A model generated the notes under the pieces. The model made no database searches, was not told where the DNA came from, and saw only the letters and a program-made list of their open reading frames with translations. Positions 19,672 to 27,909 of a stretch of DNA of 56,040 nt are shown here, piece by piece (position 1 is the first letter of the stretch; every line of letters begins with the position of its first letter). The position numbers and the translations under genes are program-made. The stretch comes from Bavariicoccus seileri WCC 4188 (GTDB taxonomy: Bacteria > Bacillota > Bacilli > Lactobacillales > Aerococcaceae). The stretch is from NCBI RefSeq assembly GCF_000421665.1, contig NZ_ATXL01000009.1, positions 1 through 56,040 on the forward strand, given 5' to 3'.

Positions 19672-19740
19672 TTAGAAAAAGATAGTGATCAATTTGAATA
19701 AGTCGATAACGCCATTCGTAATGATTTCCCATTCCCACAT
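19672..19740 (-). CDS. Candidate SHP-like pheromone precursor, 22 aa
   Basis: This ORF of 22 codons plus stop is too short for normal gene finders. ATG 19740 follows AAAAAAGGAGGGAACTGTT, one of the best ribosome sites in the window. The peptide starts MWEWE and ends in the hydrophobic DLFKLITIFF. Streptococcal SHP pheromones are 20-30 residue precursors whose active C-terminal piece often begins with Asp or Glu and is hydrophobic. They are encoded divergently from or beside an Rgg regulator, as here (19848). It has a TATAAT -10 at 19776-19781 and no good -35, as expected for an activator-dependent promoter. Function is inferred. Confidence 0.6.
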   Translation of the reverse strand: MWEWEIITNGVIDLFKLITIFF

Positions 19741-19775
19741 AACAGTTCCCTCCTTTTTTAGTCTTTCAACCTTAT

Positions 19776-19781
19776 ATTATA
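19776..19781 (-). promoter_or_regulatory. -10 box of the small-peptide gene
   Basis: TATAAT on the minus strand, 35 nt before the peptide start, with no recognisable -35 at 17 nt. The upstream DNA holds TGTACA flanked by AGT/ACT and the near-palindrome TTGTGACAA (19804-19812), possible Rgg contact sites. Confidence 0.5.
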
Positions 19782-19796
19782 GTTGTACACTACTTC

Positions 19797-19825
19797 TTGC
19801 GATTTGTGACAATTTACTGTATAAA
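19797..19825 (+). promoter_or_regulatory. Promoter of the first Rgg regulator
   Basis: -35 TTGCGA (19797-19802), 17-nt spacer, -10 TATAAA (19820-19825). It faces away from the small-peptide promoter; the two -10 boxes are about 38 bp apart. Confidence 0.65.
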
Positions 19826-19847
19826 TACAATATCGAGGTGAAAAAAC

Positions 19848-20732
19848 GTGATAGGATCAACATTGAAATTTTTGCGCAAAGATAAAAATATCCCCATTCG
19901 ATTGATTTGTAACGGCGTAATGGACGAAGCAAATTACTGGAGACTCGAAAATAATAAGATCGAAACCTCTTTTACAACAGTCATGCATATCTTAGAGAGA
20001 CTCAACGTTACGCTAGAGGAATTTCAAAAACTAGCAGATCTAGATATTGCACTTCGAAAAAAAGAATGGGAAAAGAGACTTTATACTGCTTTTAATTCTA
20101 AAAATTCTATTTCTTTGTACAAATTACGGCACGATATCGCAGTCGAACGAGCTACCCACGATACAATCTACTTGACCCACCTAGAGGCCTTAACGAGCCT
20201 TTATCTCGCTCGCATCGCGCAAAAGGACTATGACGAACACGACAAGAAGGTCATCCGTGACTACCTCTTTCGTTGCAATAACTGGGGAAAGTACGAGATA
20301 ACCCTTTTGAACAACACACTCTTTATCTTCGCGGATGCTGATGTCTGTTTTGAACTTTATTCAAAAGCTTATCAAACCCTTTCAAAGTTGCCTGAAGATG
20401 AACAAGTACGTGTCATTCCGTTATCAATCAACATGATATCCTTATTGATCCTTTGCCAAGAAAATGCAAAAGTGCGTCAAATAGTTGAAAAGATTTCAAG
20501 ACTAACTATCGATGATAAATATGTCTACTATAGTTTGTGTCGAAAATGGATTATTAACATTGCCAATTACTATCTTAAAAAAGACGGAGATTACTTAATT
20601 GAGGCAAAAAAAGTAGTCAAACTCTTTAAATTGATTGACATGACGACGACTTTTGACCGTTATAATGCTTGGACAAAGGACTACGAAAAGCTAGTAAATA
20701 CGTATTTTAAAGCTGATTTCGCCCAAAAATGA
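19848..20732 (+). CDS. Rgg/GadR/MutR-family transcriptional regulator
   Basis: 294 residues. The N-terminal XRE-type helix-turn-helix (about 1-60, STLKFLRKDKNIPIRL ... NYWRLENNKIETSF) is followed by LERLNVTLEEFQ. The C-terminal all-helical repeat domain carries the family signature NNWGKYEITLLNNTLFIF, the part that binds peptide pheromones in Rgg proteins. The start is GTG 19848, preceded by CGAGGTGAAAAAAC. It is divergent from the 22-residue hydrophobic peptide gene, so it is probably its sensor. The T-box operon follows 30 nt after its stop. Confidence 0.9.
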   Translation: MIGSTLKFLRKDKNIPIRLICNGVMDEANYWRLENNKIETSFTTVMHILERLNVTLEEFQKLADLDIALRKKEWEKRLYTAFNSKNSISLYKLRHDIAVERATHDTIYLTHLEALTSLYLARIAQKDYDEHDKKVIRDYLFRCNNWGKYEITLLNNTLFIFADADVCFELYSKAYQTLSKLPEDEQVRVIPLSINMISLLILCQENAKVRQIVEKISRLTIDDKYVYYSLCRKWIINIANYYLKKDGDYLIEAKKVVKLFKLIDMTTTFDRYNAWTKDYEKLVNTYFKADFAQK

Positions 20733-20762
20733 AAAAATAATGAGTAATTGTGTAAATAAGTG

Positions 20763-20791
20763 TTGACTTACTGTAAATAGATTGATAGAAT
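20763..20791 (+). promoter_or_regulatory. Promoter of the T-box-controlled transporter operon
   Basis: -35 TTGACT (20763-20768), 17-nt spacer, -10 TAGAAT (20786-20791). The T-box leader starts about 35 nt downstream. Confidence 0.75.
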
Positions 20792-20824
20792 TTTCATCAA
20801 GTTAATAAAACAAGTTTATAAACA

Positions 20825-21087
20825 AGTCGTTGAGTAAGAGAGTAAGCTAGAGCAAGCTACTAGCGAGATAGGACAGAGTGGAAGCCTATCAAGTTTGTCT
20901 AAGCTGAACCGCACTTATGAGACAGGCTAGCAAAGAATGATTGATAGCTAGCCTCGCCGTCTGGGCGTTACCAAAAGGAGTGAATAAATCCAATCATGTC
21001 GCAATGATTGGTGTTGTTAACTAGAGTGGTACCGCGGGAAAAATCTCGTCTCTGTGTCTATTGGGCACAGAGACGAGATTTTTTTAT
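20825..21087 (+). ncRNA. T-box riboswitch, specifier read as CGC (arginine)
   Basis: Stem I shows the loop-E side AGTA (20841-20844), the AG-bulge region GATAGGACAGAGTGGAAG, and on the 3' side GAAC then CGC (20910-20912) then A, flanked by helices GTAAG/CTTAT and AGCT/AGCT. The T-box core AGAGTGGTACCGCGG is at 21023-21037, followed by a 16-bp terminator stem (21041-21081) and T7. The antiterminator bulge UGGU would pair with a tRNA ending ACCA. This fits tRNA-Arg (A73) and rules out His, which needs UGGG. Uncharged tRNA would favour readthrough into the ABC transporter genes. Confidence 0.9.
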
Positions 21088-21206
21088 TTCCCTACTTCTC
21101 ACAGTTAAAATATGACTCCTAATGATTTATTTATAACTTTGTTTCTACATAACTTTACCTATAACAACCAAATTCGACTACCAAATTGAAAGTGAGGTTA
21201 ATTTCC

Positions 21207-21923
21207 TTGAACTTATTACTATTATCAGCTGTTAAATTAAATTTTCCCCGATTGGTGAAATGGATACCCACCTTTATCGATGGCACAGTGGTGACAATTG
21301 TTTTATCTCTCTCGACAGTTATCATTGGATCGATCATCGGTTTGATTGCAGCTTCGATGCAACAATCCCGATTCAAATTTTTACATGCCATTGTAAAATG
21401 TTATACCCAGATTGTCCGTGGAACACCGATGCTTGTTCAATTGTTTCTTTGGTTATATGGCTTCCCAATCATCGGCATCTCTGTTCCAGCTATGCCATTT
21501 CTCGGCAATGTTTACGGGTCTAGAGAATTCTTGACTGCTGTCGTTGCCTTATCAATCAACTCTGGAGGCTATATCTGTGAACTCCTTCGTGGTGGATTAG
21601 AATCGATTGATAAAGGCCAAATGGAAGCTGGTCGTTCTCTAGGACTCAGCCGTCGTGAAACGATGTCGTCTATTATCATTCCTCAAGCTATTCGGGTCGT
21701 CCTACCTGGGTTAGGAAATGAATTTATCACAATGATCAAAGAATCCTCTATCGTTTCTGTTGTAGGAGTTTTCGATGTCATGTATACGACGAATATTGTT
21801 AAAGCTGCAACCTTCTCGATATTTGAACCATTGATCGTTGTCGCCGCCATCTACTTCGTTCTTACGTTTATTTTGACCAGCTTATTGAAGATACTAGAAA
21901 AGAGGTTAAAAGTTTATGGTTGA
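21207..21923 (+). CDS. Amino-acid ABC transporter permease (predicted arginine)
   Basis: 238-residue HisM/GlnP-type permease with about five membrane segments. It has [19 protein letters not shown] at the start and the EAA-loop region [28 protein letters not shown] 21207 was chosen because GAGG lies 9-10 nt before it; the earlier TTG at 21186 lacks a ribosome site. It is first after the T-box and overlaps the ATPase gene by 8 nt. Arginine as substrate is inferred from the T-box specifier. Confidence 0.9.
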   Translation: MNLLLLSAVKLNFPRLVKWIPTFIDGTVVTIVLSLSTVIIGSIIGLIAASMQQSRFKFLHAIVKCYTQIVRGTPMLVQLFLWLYGFPIIGISVPAMPFLGNVYGSREFLTAVVALSINSGGYICELLRGGLESIDKGQMEAGRSLGLSRRETMSSIIIPQAIRVVLPGLGNEFITMIKESSIVSVVGVFDVMYTTNIVKAATFSIFEPLIVVAAIYFVLTFILTSLLKILEKRLKVYG

Positions 21924-22713
21924 TACCAATCAAGACACACTCATTCAAGAAAATGCTAGTCCAATATCTGATGAAAAGATGTTGGAAACAATCGATTTGA
22001 AAAAACAATTTGGTGATCTTCAGGTTTTAAAAGGAATCACTACTACAGTAAAACAAGGTGAAGTGCTAGCCATTATCGGACCCTCCGGATCCGGAAAATC
22101 TACGTTACTACGCTGTATGAACTTGATGGAGAAACCTACTTCTGGTGAAGTATTTTTTCACGGTAACCTATTGAACAATCCACACTTGAAAGAGAGTCAG
22201 ATCGACAAGTTTCGTGAAAATATCGGTATGGTATTTCAACACTTCAACTTATTTCCAAATAAAACAGTGCTAGGGAACATCATGTTAGCTCCCGTCAAAC
22301 GACATAAAATGACAAAAGAACAAGCGCAAGAAAAAGCAGAACAACTGCTTAATAAAGTGGGCTTGATTGACAAGAAAGATGCCTATCCTAACCAATTATC
22401 GGGTGGTCAAAAACAACGGGTAGCCATTGCAAGAGCCCTAGCCATGGAACCAGATGTCATGCTTTTCGATGAACCAACTAGTGCTCTTGACCCAGAAATG
22501 GTCAAAGAAGTCCTTCTAGTTATCCAAGATCTCGCAAAAAGTCATCTCACAACCGTTATCGTCACTCATGAAATGAATTTTGCTAAACACGTAGCTTCCC
22601 GAGTTATTTTTATTGATGAAGGTGTCATCGTAGAAGAAGGCACCCCTGAAGAACTCTTCAATCATCCAAAACATGACCGTACGAAGGCTTTCTTAGACCA
22701 AATCAATTACTAA
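21916..22713 (+). CDS. Amino-acid ABC transporter ATP-binding protein (predicted arginine)
   Basis: 265-residue ATPase of the polar amino-acid uptake family. An unusual N-terminal extension of about 20 residues precedes [19 protein letters not shown]. It shows Walker [11 protein letters not shown]-loop [14 protein letters not shown], signature [15 protein letters not shown], Walker [16 protein letters not shown] and the switch His in [10 protein letters not shown]. It pairs with the overlapping permease. Confidence 0.95.
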   Translation: MVDTNQDTLIQENASPISDEKMLETIDLKKQFGDLQVLKGITTTVKQGEVLAIIGPSGSGKSTLLRCMNLMEKPTSGEVFFHGNLLNNPHLKESQIDKFRENIGMVFQHFNLFPNKTVLGNIMLAPVKRHKMTKEQAQEKAEQLLNKVGLIDKKDAYPNQLSGGQKQRVAIARALAMEPDVMLFDEPTSALDPEMVKEVLLVIQDLAKSHLTTVIVTHEMNFAKHVASRVIFIDEGVIVEEGTPEELFNHPKHDRTKAFLDQINY

Positions 22714-22766
22714 ATCATTAGTTTACGCATTACTTAAAATCAAAAATCAAAGGAGTCTCTAAAACC

Positions 22767-23657
22767 ATGACTAAACGTAACTCTCTCACAGTTCTCTTCA
22801 CTCTCATACCGCTGCTACTACTGACTTTACTGTTAGGTGCTTGTTCCAGTAACAATTCTTCTACGAATGACTCGGCCGATAGCCCAGATAAACTAGCACA
22901 AATCAAAGAAGCTAAAAAACTAGTTGTAGGTACCTCACCTGACTACCCACCAATGGAATTCTACATTCTGAATGACGATGGTGAGAAAGAAATCGTTGGG
23001 AGTGATATTTCCTTAGCACAAGCAATCGCCGATGAAATTGGTGTAGAACTTGAAATCAAACCAACCGATTTCAATGGGGTTTTGGCTAACGTTCAAACCG
23101 GATCAGTTGATTTAGGAATCACAGGATTTTCTTACACTGAAGAACGTGCAGAAGCAATGGATCTTTCAGATGGCTATCAACAAGAAACCGAAGATGGTTA
23201 TCAAGGAATCCTGGTGACGAAAGAAACAGCCGCAAAATACAAGACCTTAGACGAATTAAAAGAAGCTGATCTAGCTGTCGGAGCACAAGGTGGTTCCATT
23301 CAAACTGAGCTTGCTACCCACATCACTTCAGCCACAAATATTAAACAATACGGCACAAATGACGATGCGATTCTTGCTCTGAATGCTGGAGATATCGGTG
23401 CAGTTGCTGTTTTGACATCAGCTGTTGAACCAGTTCTAGCATCATTCCCAGATTTAACAATCTTGCCACAAGACGAATTTGATTTGGATCCTGACAATCT
23501 CTATGGCACTAACGTTGTTGGTATTCCAAAAGAAGAAGGAAACGAAAGCTTGATCGAACTTGTCAATAAAGTCATCAAGGAAAACCAAGACAATGGCAAT
23601 ATTGAAAAATGGAAACAAGAGGCCATTGAACGATCCACTAACGCCATTGAAGAATAA
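22767..23657 (+). CDS. Amino-acid ABC transporter substrate-binding lipoprotein, copy 1
   Basis: 296 residues. It has a basic N-terminus, a long hydrophobic core and the lipobox LLGACSSN with lipidated Cys26, so it is anchored outside the membrane. The SBP family 3 fold shows LVVGTSPDYPPMEFYI, GSDISLAQAIADEIGVELEI and TDFNGVLANVQTGSVDLGITGFSYTEER (read in pieces). The start follows AAAGGAGTCTCTAAAACC. It is the first of three tandem paralogues with very similar sequence. Confidence 0.95.
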   Translation: MTKRNSLTVLFTLIPLLLLTLLLGACSSNNSSTNDSADSPDKLAQIKEAKKLVVGTSPDYPPMEFYILNDDGEKEIVGSDISLAQAIADEIGVELEIKPTDFNGVLANVQTGSVDLGITGFSYTEERAEAMDLSDGYQQETEDGYQGILVTKETAAKYKTLDELKEADLAVGAQGGSIQTELATHITSATNIKQYGTNDDAILALNAGDIGAVAVLTSAVEPVLASFPDLTILPQDEFDLDPDNLYGTNVVGIPKEEGNESLIELVNKVIKENQDNGNIEKWKQEAIERSTNAIEE

Positions 23658-23775
23658 GGATTGCATTAACAGCATTAAAAGCTTCAGCAGTATCAACGAC
23701 TACTTTCCATTCATTGCCTCTACCTATCACACTGAACTCTGATACTACCACTCAAACCATTAGGAGGTTGACCCA

Positions 23776-24671
23776 ATGACAACATAAGCTAAATCATTCT
23801 TATCACTCTTTCCCATTCTATTACTTCTCTTCTTTCTGTTTGGCTGCTCTAACAGTAGCGATGCTTCAGATGAATCAGCTGGAGCTGTTGATTCTGCTCC
23901 AGACGTCTTAGCGGACATCAAAGCATCCGGGAAACTCGTTGTTGGGACTTCTCCAGGATTTCCACCTTTAGAGTTCTATGTTCTAGATGAAAACGGCGAT
24001 AAACAAATCGCTGGAAGTGACCTTGATCTCGCACAAGCTATTGCTGATGAAATTGGTGTGGATCTAGAGATTAAGGCTACCGATTTAATGGTGTCCTAGC
24101 AAATATTCAAGCAGGATCGATTGATCTTGGTATTTCCGGACTCTCTTACTCCAAAGAACGGGCAGAGGTCATGGGTCTCTCTGATGGCTATCAACAAGAA
24201 ACATCTAACGGCTATCAAGGTTTAGTTGTCTCTAAAGAAACAGCGGCAAAATATTCTTCTTTGGATGAGTTAAAAGAAGCAGAATTAACGGTAGGAGTCC
24301 AAGGTGGATCGATTCAACATGAGTTAGCATCAACCATCACTTCAGTTCCTAATATCAAACAATACTCACAAATCGATGATGCCATTCTTGCACTCAATGC
24401 AGGTGATATCGATGCAGTAGCCGTTTTGACGACAGCCGTCGAACCAACTGTTGCATCCTTCACTAATTTGACGATTCTACCAGAAGACACATTTGGCCTT
24501 GATCCTGATAATCTTTATGGCACAAACGTGATTGGTATCCCTAAGAAAGATGGCAATGAAAGCCTCGTCGAGCTAGTTAATAAAGTAATTAAAGACAATA
24601 TCGAAAATGGCAATATCGATAAATGGAAAGAAGCGGCTGTTAAATTATCAAAAGATGCTATTGAAGAATAA
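23776..24671 (+). pseudogene. Broken substrate-binding protein, copy 2
   Basis: ATG 23776 follows TAGGAGGTTGACCCA, but codon 4 is TAA (23785-23787). After it the frame gives a full signal peptide and lipobox (LLLFFLFGCSNSS) and the SBP domain up to KATDL. There one base is missing near 24086 (ACCGATTTAATGG, against ACCGATTTCAATGG in its neighbours), shifting the frame. The rest is open from about 24087 to the stop at 24671. Two independent lesions make it inactive unless sequencing errors are involved. The 501-nt open part alone, starting at 24171, has no ribosome site. Confidence 0.88.
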
Positions 24672-24726
24672 ACCGTTATAACGCATATCAAAGAAAAGTT
24701 AAAACTCGAAATTGGAGGGTCTATCC

Positions 24727-25647
24727 ATGTCTAAACAATCGAAAATATCTAAACAGTTAAAAAAATACGTTTTGTTCTTACCACTTCTATTACTGTTACT
24801 CATCGTAACAAGTGCTTGTTCCAACAATGGTGATACATCTGATGGTGATTCTAATCAAGAAACAGCTGAAGATGACAAATTAGCCGAGATTAAAAAAGCT
24901 GGTAAGCTCGTACTAGGGACCTCACCAGACTTTCCACCATTTGAGTTTTATGTCTTAAACGATAGCAACCAAAAGGAAATCGTTGGAAGTGACATCTCAC
25001 TAGCGCAAGCAATTGCAGATGAAATTGGGGTTGATCTCGAGATCAAAGCAACTGATTTCAATGGGGTCTTGGCTAATATTCAAACGGGTTCTGTAGATCT
25101 TGGCATCTCAGGTTTCGCTAAAACTGAGGCTCGGGCTGATGTAATGGATTTCTCTGAAGGCTACCAACAAGAAGTTTCAGATGGCTATCAAGGTATTATC
25201 GTACCTAAAGCAGCTGTTGATAAGTACAAGACACTAGATGATTTAAAAAATGCTGAGATAACTATCGGTGCACAAGGCGGCTCGATTCAATATGAGATTG
25301 CCCAAAAGCTGACTAGCGAAACAAACATCAAGCAATATGGCACAACAGATGCTGCTATCATGGCTCTTGATTCGGGTGATATCGATGCAGTAACTGTCTC
25401 TACTTCCTCTGCGTCACAAGTGATCTCATCATTCCCAGATCTGACCATCTTACCAAAAGACGGCTTTGACCTTGATAGTGATAATGTTTATGGCACTAAC
25501 GTCGTTGGTTTTCCAAAAGACGACAACAATAAAAGCTTTATTGACTTAGTCAACAAGGTCATCCAAGACAACAAAGGCAATGGTAATATTGAAAAATGGA
25601 AAGATGAGGCCAAGGCACAATCCACAGAAGCAATAGACGCTGAATAA
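24727..25647 (+). CDS. Amino-acid ABC transporter substrate-binding lipoprotein, copy 3
   Basis: 306 residues with lipobox VTSACSNN (Cys31) and an acidic linker before KLAEIKKAGKLVLGTSPDFPPFEFYVL. It differs from copy 1 mainly in the second half (FAKTEARADVMDF, STSSASQVISSFPD), so ligand preference may differ. ATG 24727 follows TTGGAGGGTCTATCC; the TTG five codons earlier is the ribosome site itself. It presumably uses the same permease and ATPase. Confidence 0.94.
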   Translation: MSKQSKISKQLKKYVLFLPLLLLLLIVTSACSNNGDTSDGDSNQETAEDDKLAEIKKAGKLVLGTSPDFPPFEFYVLNDSNQKEIVGSDISLAQAIADEIGVDLEIKATDFNGVLANIQTGSVDLGISGFAKTEARADVMDFSEGYQQEVSDGYQGIIVPKAAVDKYKTLDDLKNAEITIGAQGGSIQYEIAQKLTSETNIKQYGTTDAAIMALDSGDIDAVTVSTSSASQVISSFPDLTILPKDGFDLDSDNVYGTNVVGFPKDDNNKSFIDLVNKVIQDNKGNGNIEKWKDEAKAQSTEAIDAE

Positions 25648-25710
25648 CCTAAACTACGGGCTCTAGCCATGTGATGAAGCAAGATGACAAGATGAAAGGA
25701 AACATGTGAA

Positions 25711-26904
25711 ATGACAACAACTTTAACAGCAAAACAAGCGATCATCGATTCTGTCGAATCTCATATTGATGACTACATGACAATCGTCAAAACATTATAC
25801 GACAACCCAGAAATTGGTAATCAAGAATTTGAAACAGTCAAAGTTCTTGTGGCCTATCTTGATAAAGTCGGTTTTGAGACCACCTCTGGTTACATCGTCC
25901 CTACTGGCTTTAAGGGGGTCTACCAGTCTCATAAGCCCGGACCTACCATTGCTGTGATGTGTGAATTCGATGCTCTCCCAGAAGTTGGACATGGGTGTGG
26001 TCACAATCTTATCGCTGGTATTGGAATTGCCGCTGGTGTAGCCATCAAGGAAATCATTGATCAATTTGGTGGTACAGTGATTGTTTTAGGGACCCCTGCT
26101 GAAGAAAACTTTGGTGGTAAAGTATCGATGGCTAACGCTGGTGTTTTTGACGATATTGATGTCGCAATGATGGTTCACCCAGGAAGTAAAAATAGTGTTG
26201 GCTCAAGATCCAGTGCATTGAACCCAATCAAGTTCCACTTCTATGGTAAAAATGCCCATGGCTGCCATGCTGAACTAGGGAAATCGGCGTTAGATGCCGC
26301 TGTCATGAGCTATCTTCAAATCAATCTCTTACGTCAGTTTGTTGCTCCCCATACCTTTATCCACGGTATTATTAAGGATGGTGGCGAAGCTGCAAATGTC
26401 ATCCCAGGCTATGCTTCTCTAGAATACTATTTTAGAGCACCAACTATGGCCTATGCTAAGCAAGTAACCGAAAAAGCCATTCAAGCAGTCAAAGGAATCT
26501 GCAAGGCTAATGGAACGACAGTCAAAACAGAAGTTTACGAATGTCCTTATGAAGATACAGTGATCAACTATAAATTAGCTGATTTATTGACCGAAAAATA
26601 TGAAGAACTAGGCGTTCCTAATATTCAAAAAGTAGATGAAGTAACTGGTGGTTCAACTGATGTTGGAGCAGCTAGCTATAAATGTCCTACCATCCAAGGT
26701 TATATCAAAATAGTAGACGATTCAGTGAGTGCACACACGAAAGAAATGGCTGCTGCCACCCTGACCGAACAAGGGAAGAATGGCTTAATAAAAGCCGCAG
26801 AAGGTCTCGCCTTAATGGCATTAGATTTACTTGAACACCCAGAAACTTTAGAAGCCGTAAAATTAGAACACGAAGAAAACATCAAGACACTCACAGCCGA
26901 ATAA
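25711..26904 (+). CDS. M20-family amidohydrolase/peptidase (ACY1L2/PM20D2-like)
   Basis: 397-residue cytoplasmic metallohydrolase. The metal-binding stretch CEFDALPEVGHGCGHNL (84-100, His94/His98) and the second-site GTPAEENFGGK are clear, with a dimerisation insert after AHGCHAELGKSALDAA. ACY1L2-type enzymes cleave N-acyl amino acids or dipeptides, in some cases with basic residues. Being the last gene of an arginine T-box operon suggests it frees Arg (or Lys/Orn) from an imported peptide or conjugate. This is inference. Confidence 0.85.
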   Translation: MTTTLTAKQAIIDSVESHIDDYMTIVKTLYDNPEIGNQEFETVKVLVAYLDKVGFETTSGYIVPTGFKGVYQSHKPGPTIAVMCEFDALPEVGHGCGHNLIAGIGIAAGVAIKEIIDQFGGTVIVLGTPAEENFGGKVSMANAGVFDDIDVAMMVHPGSKNSVGSRSSALNPIKFHFYGKNAHGCHAELGKSALDAAVMSYLQINLLRQFVAPHTFIHGIIKDGGEAANVIPGYASLEYYFRAPTMAYAKQVTEKAIQAVKGICKANGTTVKTEVYECPYEDTVINYKLADLLTEKYEELGVPNIQKVDEVTGGSTDVGAASYKCPTIQGYIKIVDDSVSAHTKEMAAATLTEQGKNGLIKAAEGLALMALDLLEHPETLEAVKLEHEENIKTLTAE

Positions 26905-26918
26905 GCTGTCATTCTTGA

Positions 26919-26955
26919 AACAAAACACCGTAGACCCCCTCTACGGTGTTTTGTT
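26919..26955 (+). terminator. Terminator of the transporter-amidohydrolase operon
   Basis: Perfect 16-bp stem AACAAAACACCGTAGA with loop CCCCC, ending in TTTTGTTTTG. It is 15 nt past the amidohydrolase stop. Confidence 0.9.
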
Positions 26956-27032
26956 TTGATGTCATACGCTCATATAATACTTTGATGTAATACTCTGATG
27001 TAGTACTTTGATGTAATACGCTAATGATGATA
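26955..27032. repeat. Six tandem 13-bp units
   Basis: TTTGATGTCATAC, GCTCATATAATAC, TTTGATGTAATAC, TCTGATGTAGTAC, TTTGATGTAATAC and GCTAATGATGATA are contiguous. The rest of the spacer to 27232 is AT-rich with no gene. Confidence 0.85.
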
Positions 27033-27232
27033 GGAATGACATGTCAGCCTTAATCTGTAATTTATAATTTGTATTTCCTAACTTGTCATAGATTCATATA
27101 GCGCCATATATCATCTCATAAAGCCAATTAATATCAGAATAACCTTTATTTTGCTAAAATAACCATATAGTAATCATTCACTTCCCTCATAGCCACGCAC
27201 TGTCGCAATCGCTTTTTGACAAGGAGGAAATT

Positions 27233-27712
27233 ATGATGTTCAAACCTAGCCACTCATCACCCAATCGATTTACTTGGTTATTGCTCGGTGTTTTAGTATT
27301 TCTTGTTGGCTGTTCAAAATCTGATGCTCTTGAGACGACTGTCTTTGAATCAAAAAACGGTGGTGTGCAAACCGTTTTGACTTACTACCACTCTGGTGAT
27401 GACGTCAAAAAACAAACGGCAGACAATGTGATTCCTTATACCAGCATTCCTGTTGAAACAAAAGAAGAAGCTCAAGAAATTTTGGAGCCATTTGTAACTC
27501 AATTTAAAGGGATCAAAGGTATCACCCATGAGATGACCTACAATGATGACCACGCAGTAGAGCACTTGGAAATCGACTATGAAACACTTGATTTTGATAA
27601 AGCCAGAAGCTTACCTGGTATGACTTTTGACGAAAACAGTGAAAACGGGATTAGTTTAGAGAAGAGCCGCGATCTTCTCGAACAAAATGGCTATACTGAA
27701 AAAACGGAATAG
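27233..27712 (+). CDS. YehR-like (DUF1307) lipoprotein
   Basis: 159 residues with a signal peptide and lipobox FLVGCSKS (Cys27). The mature part has the DUF1307 pattern: GGVQTVLTYYHSGDDVKKQTA, IPYTSIPVETKEEAQEIL, FKGIKGITHEMTYND, and GISLEKSRDLLEQNGY at the end. The family is an extracytoplasmic lipoprotein of unknown function. The start follows CAAGGAGGAAATT. It is transcribed separately from the transporter operon, after the terminator at 26919-26955. Confidence 0.85.
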   Translation: MMFKPSHSSPNRFTWLLLGVLVFLVGCSKSDALETTVFESKNGGVQTVLTYYHSGDDVKKQTADNVIPYTSIPVETKEEAQEILEPFVTQFKGIKGITHEMTYNDDHAVEHLEIDYETLDFDKARSLPGMTFDENSENGISLEKSRDLLEQNGYTEKTE

Positions 27713-27774
27713 TCTCTTTTAACTTTATTCTAGGTTGAAAGAAAGAGTTATCGGTTATGTCATCATCAGCTCCC

Positions 27775-27853
27775 GTTAAATAATATTCCTGTTCAACAAT
27801 ACTCACGTTTAAATAATACTCACATTCAAATAGGACTCGTGTTCAAATACTAT
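27775..27853. repeat. Degenerate 16-17 bp tandem repeat
   Basis: GTTAAATAATATTCCT, GTTCAACAATACTCAC, GTTTAAATAATACTCAC, ATTCAAATAGGACTCGT and GTTCAAATACTAT run one after another between the lipoprotein gene and the convergent peptidase gene. Confidence 0.75.
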
Positions 27854-27858
27854 AAAAT

Positions 27859-27898
27859 AAAAACGATCTAATAGGAAAATTCCTATTAGATCGTTTTT
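27859..27898. terminator. Bidirectional terminator between the lipoprotein and peptidase genes
   Basis: AAAAACGATCTAATAGGAA and its exact complement form a near-uninterrupted stem with A and T runs on the outside. It serves both convergent genes. Confidence 0.92.
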
Positions 27899-27909
27899 AT
27901 TTAATCATT

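Noticed and set aside
20906-20914. Histidine specifier (CAC) in the T-box
   Set aside because: CAC lies too close to the lower helix CTTAT, and the UGGU bulge does not fit tRNA-His, whose discriminator base is C.
24171-24671. Independent short binding-protein gene
   Set aside because: It is the 3' part of the broken copy 2; it has no ribosome site or signal peptide of its own.
26955-27032. CRISPR-like array
   Set aside because: The repeats are 13 bp, contiguous and degenerate, with no unique spacers and no cas genes. The same holds for the other arrays in the window.
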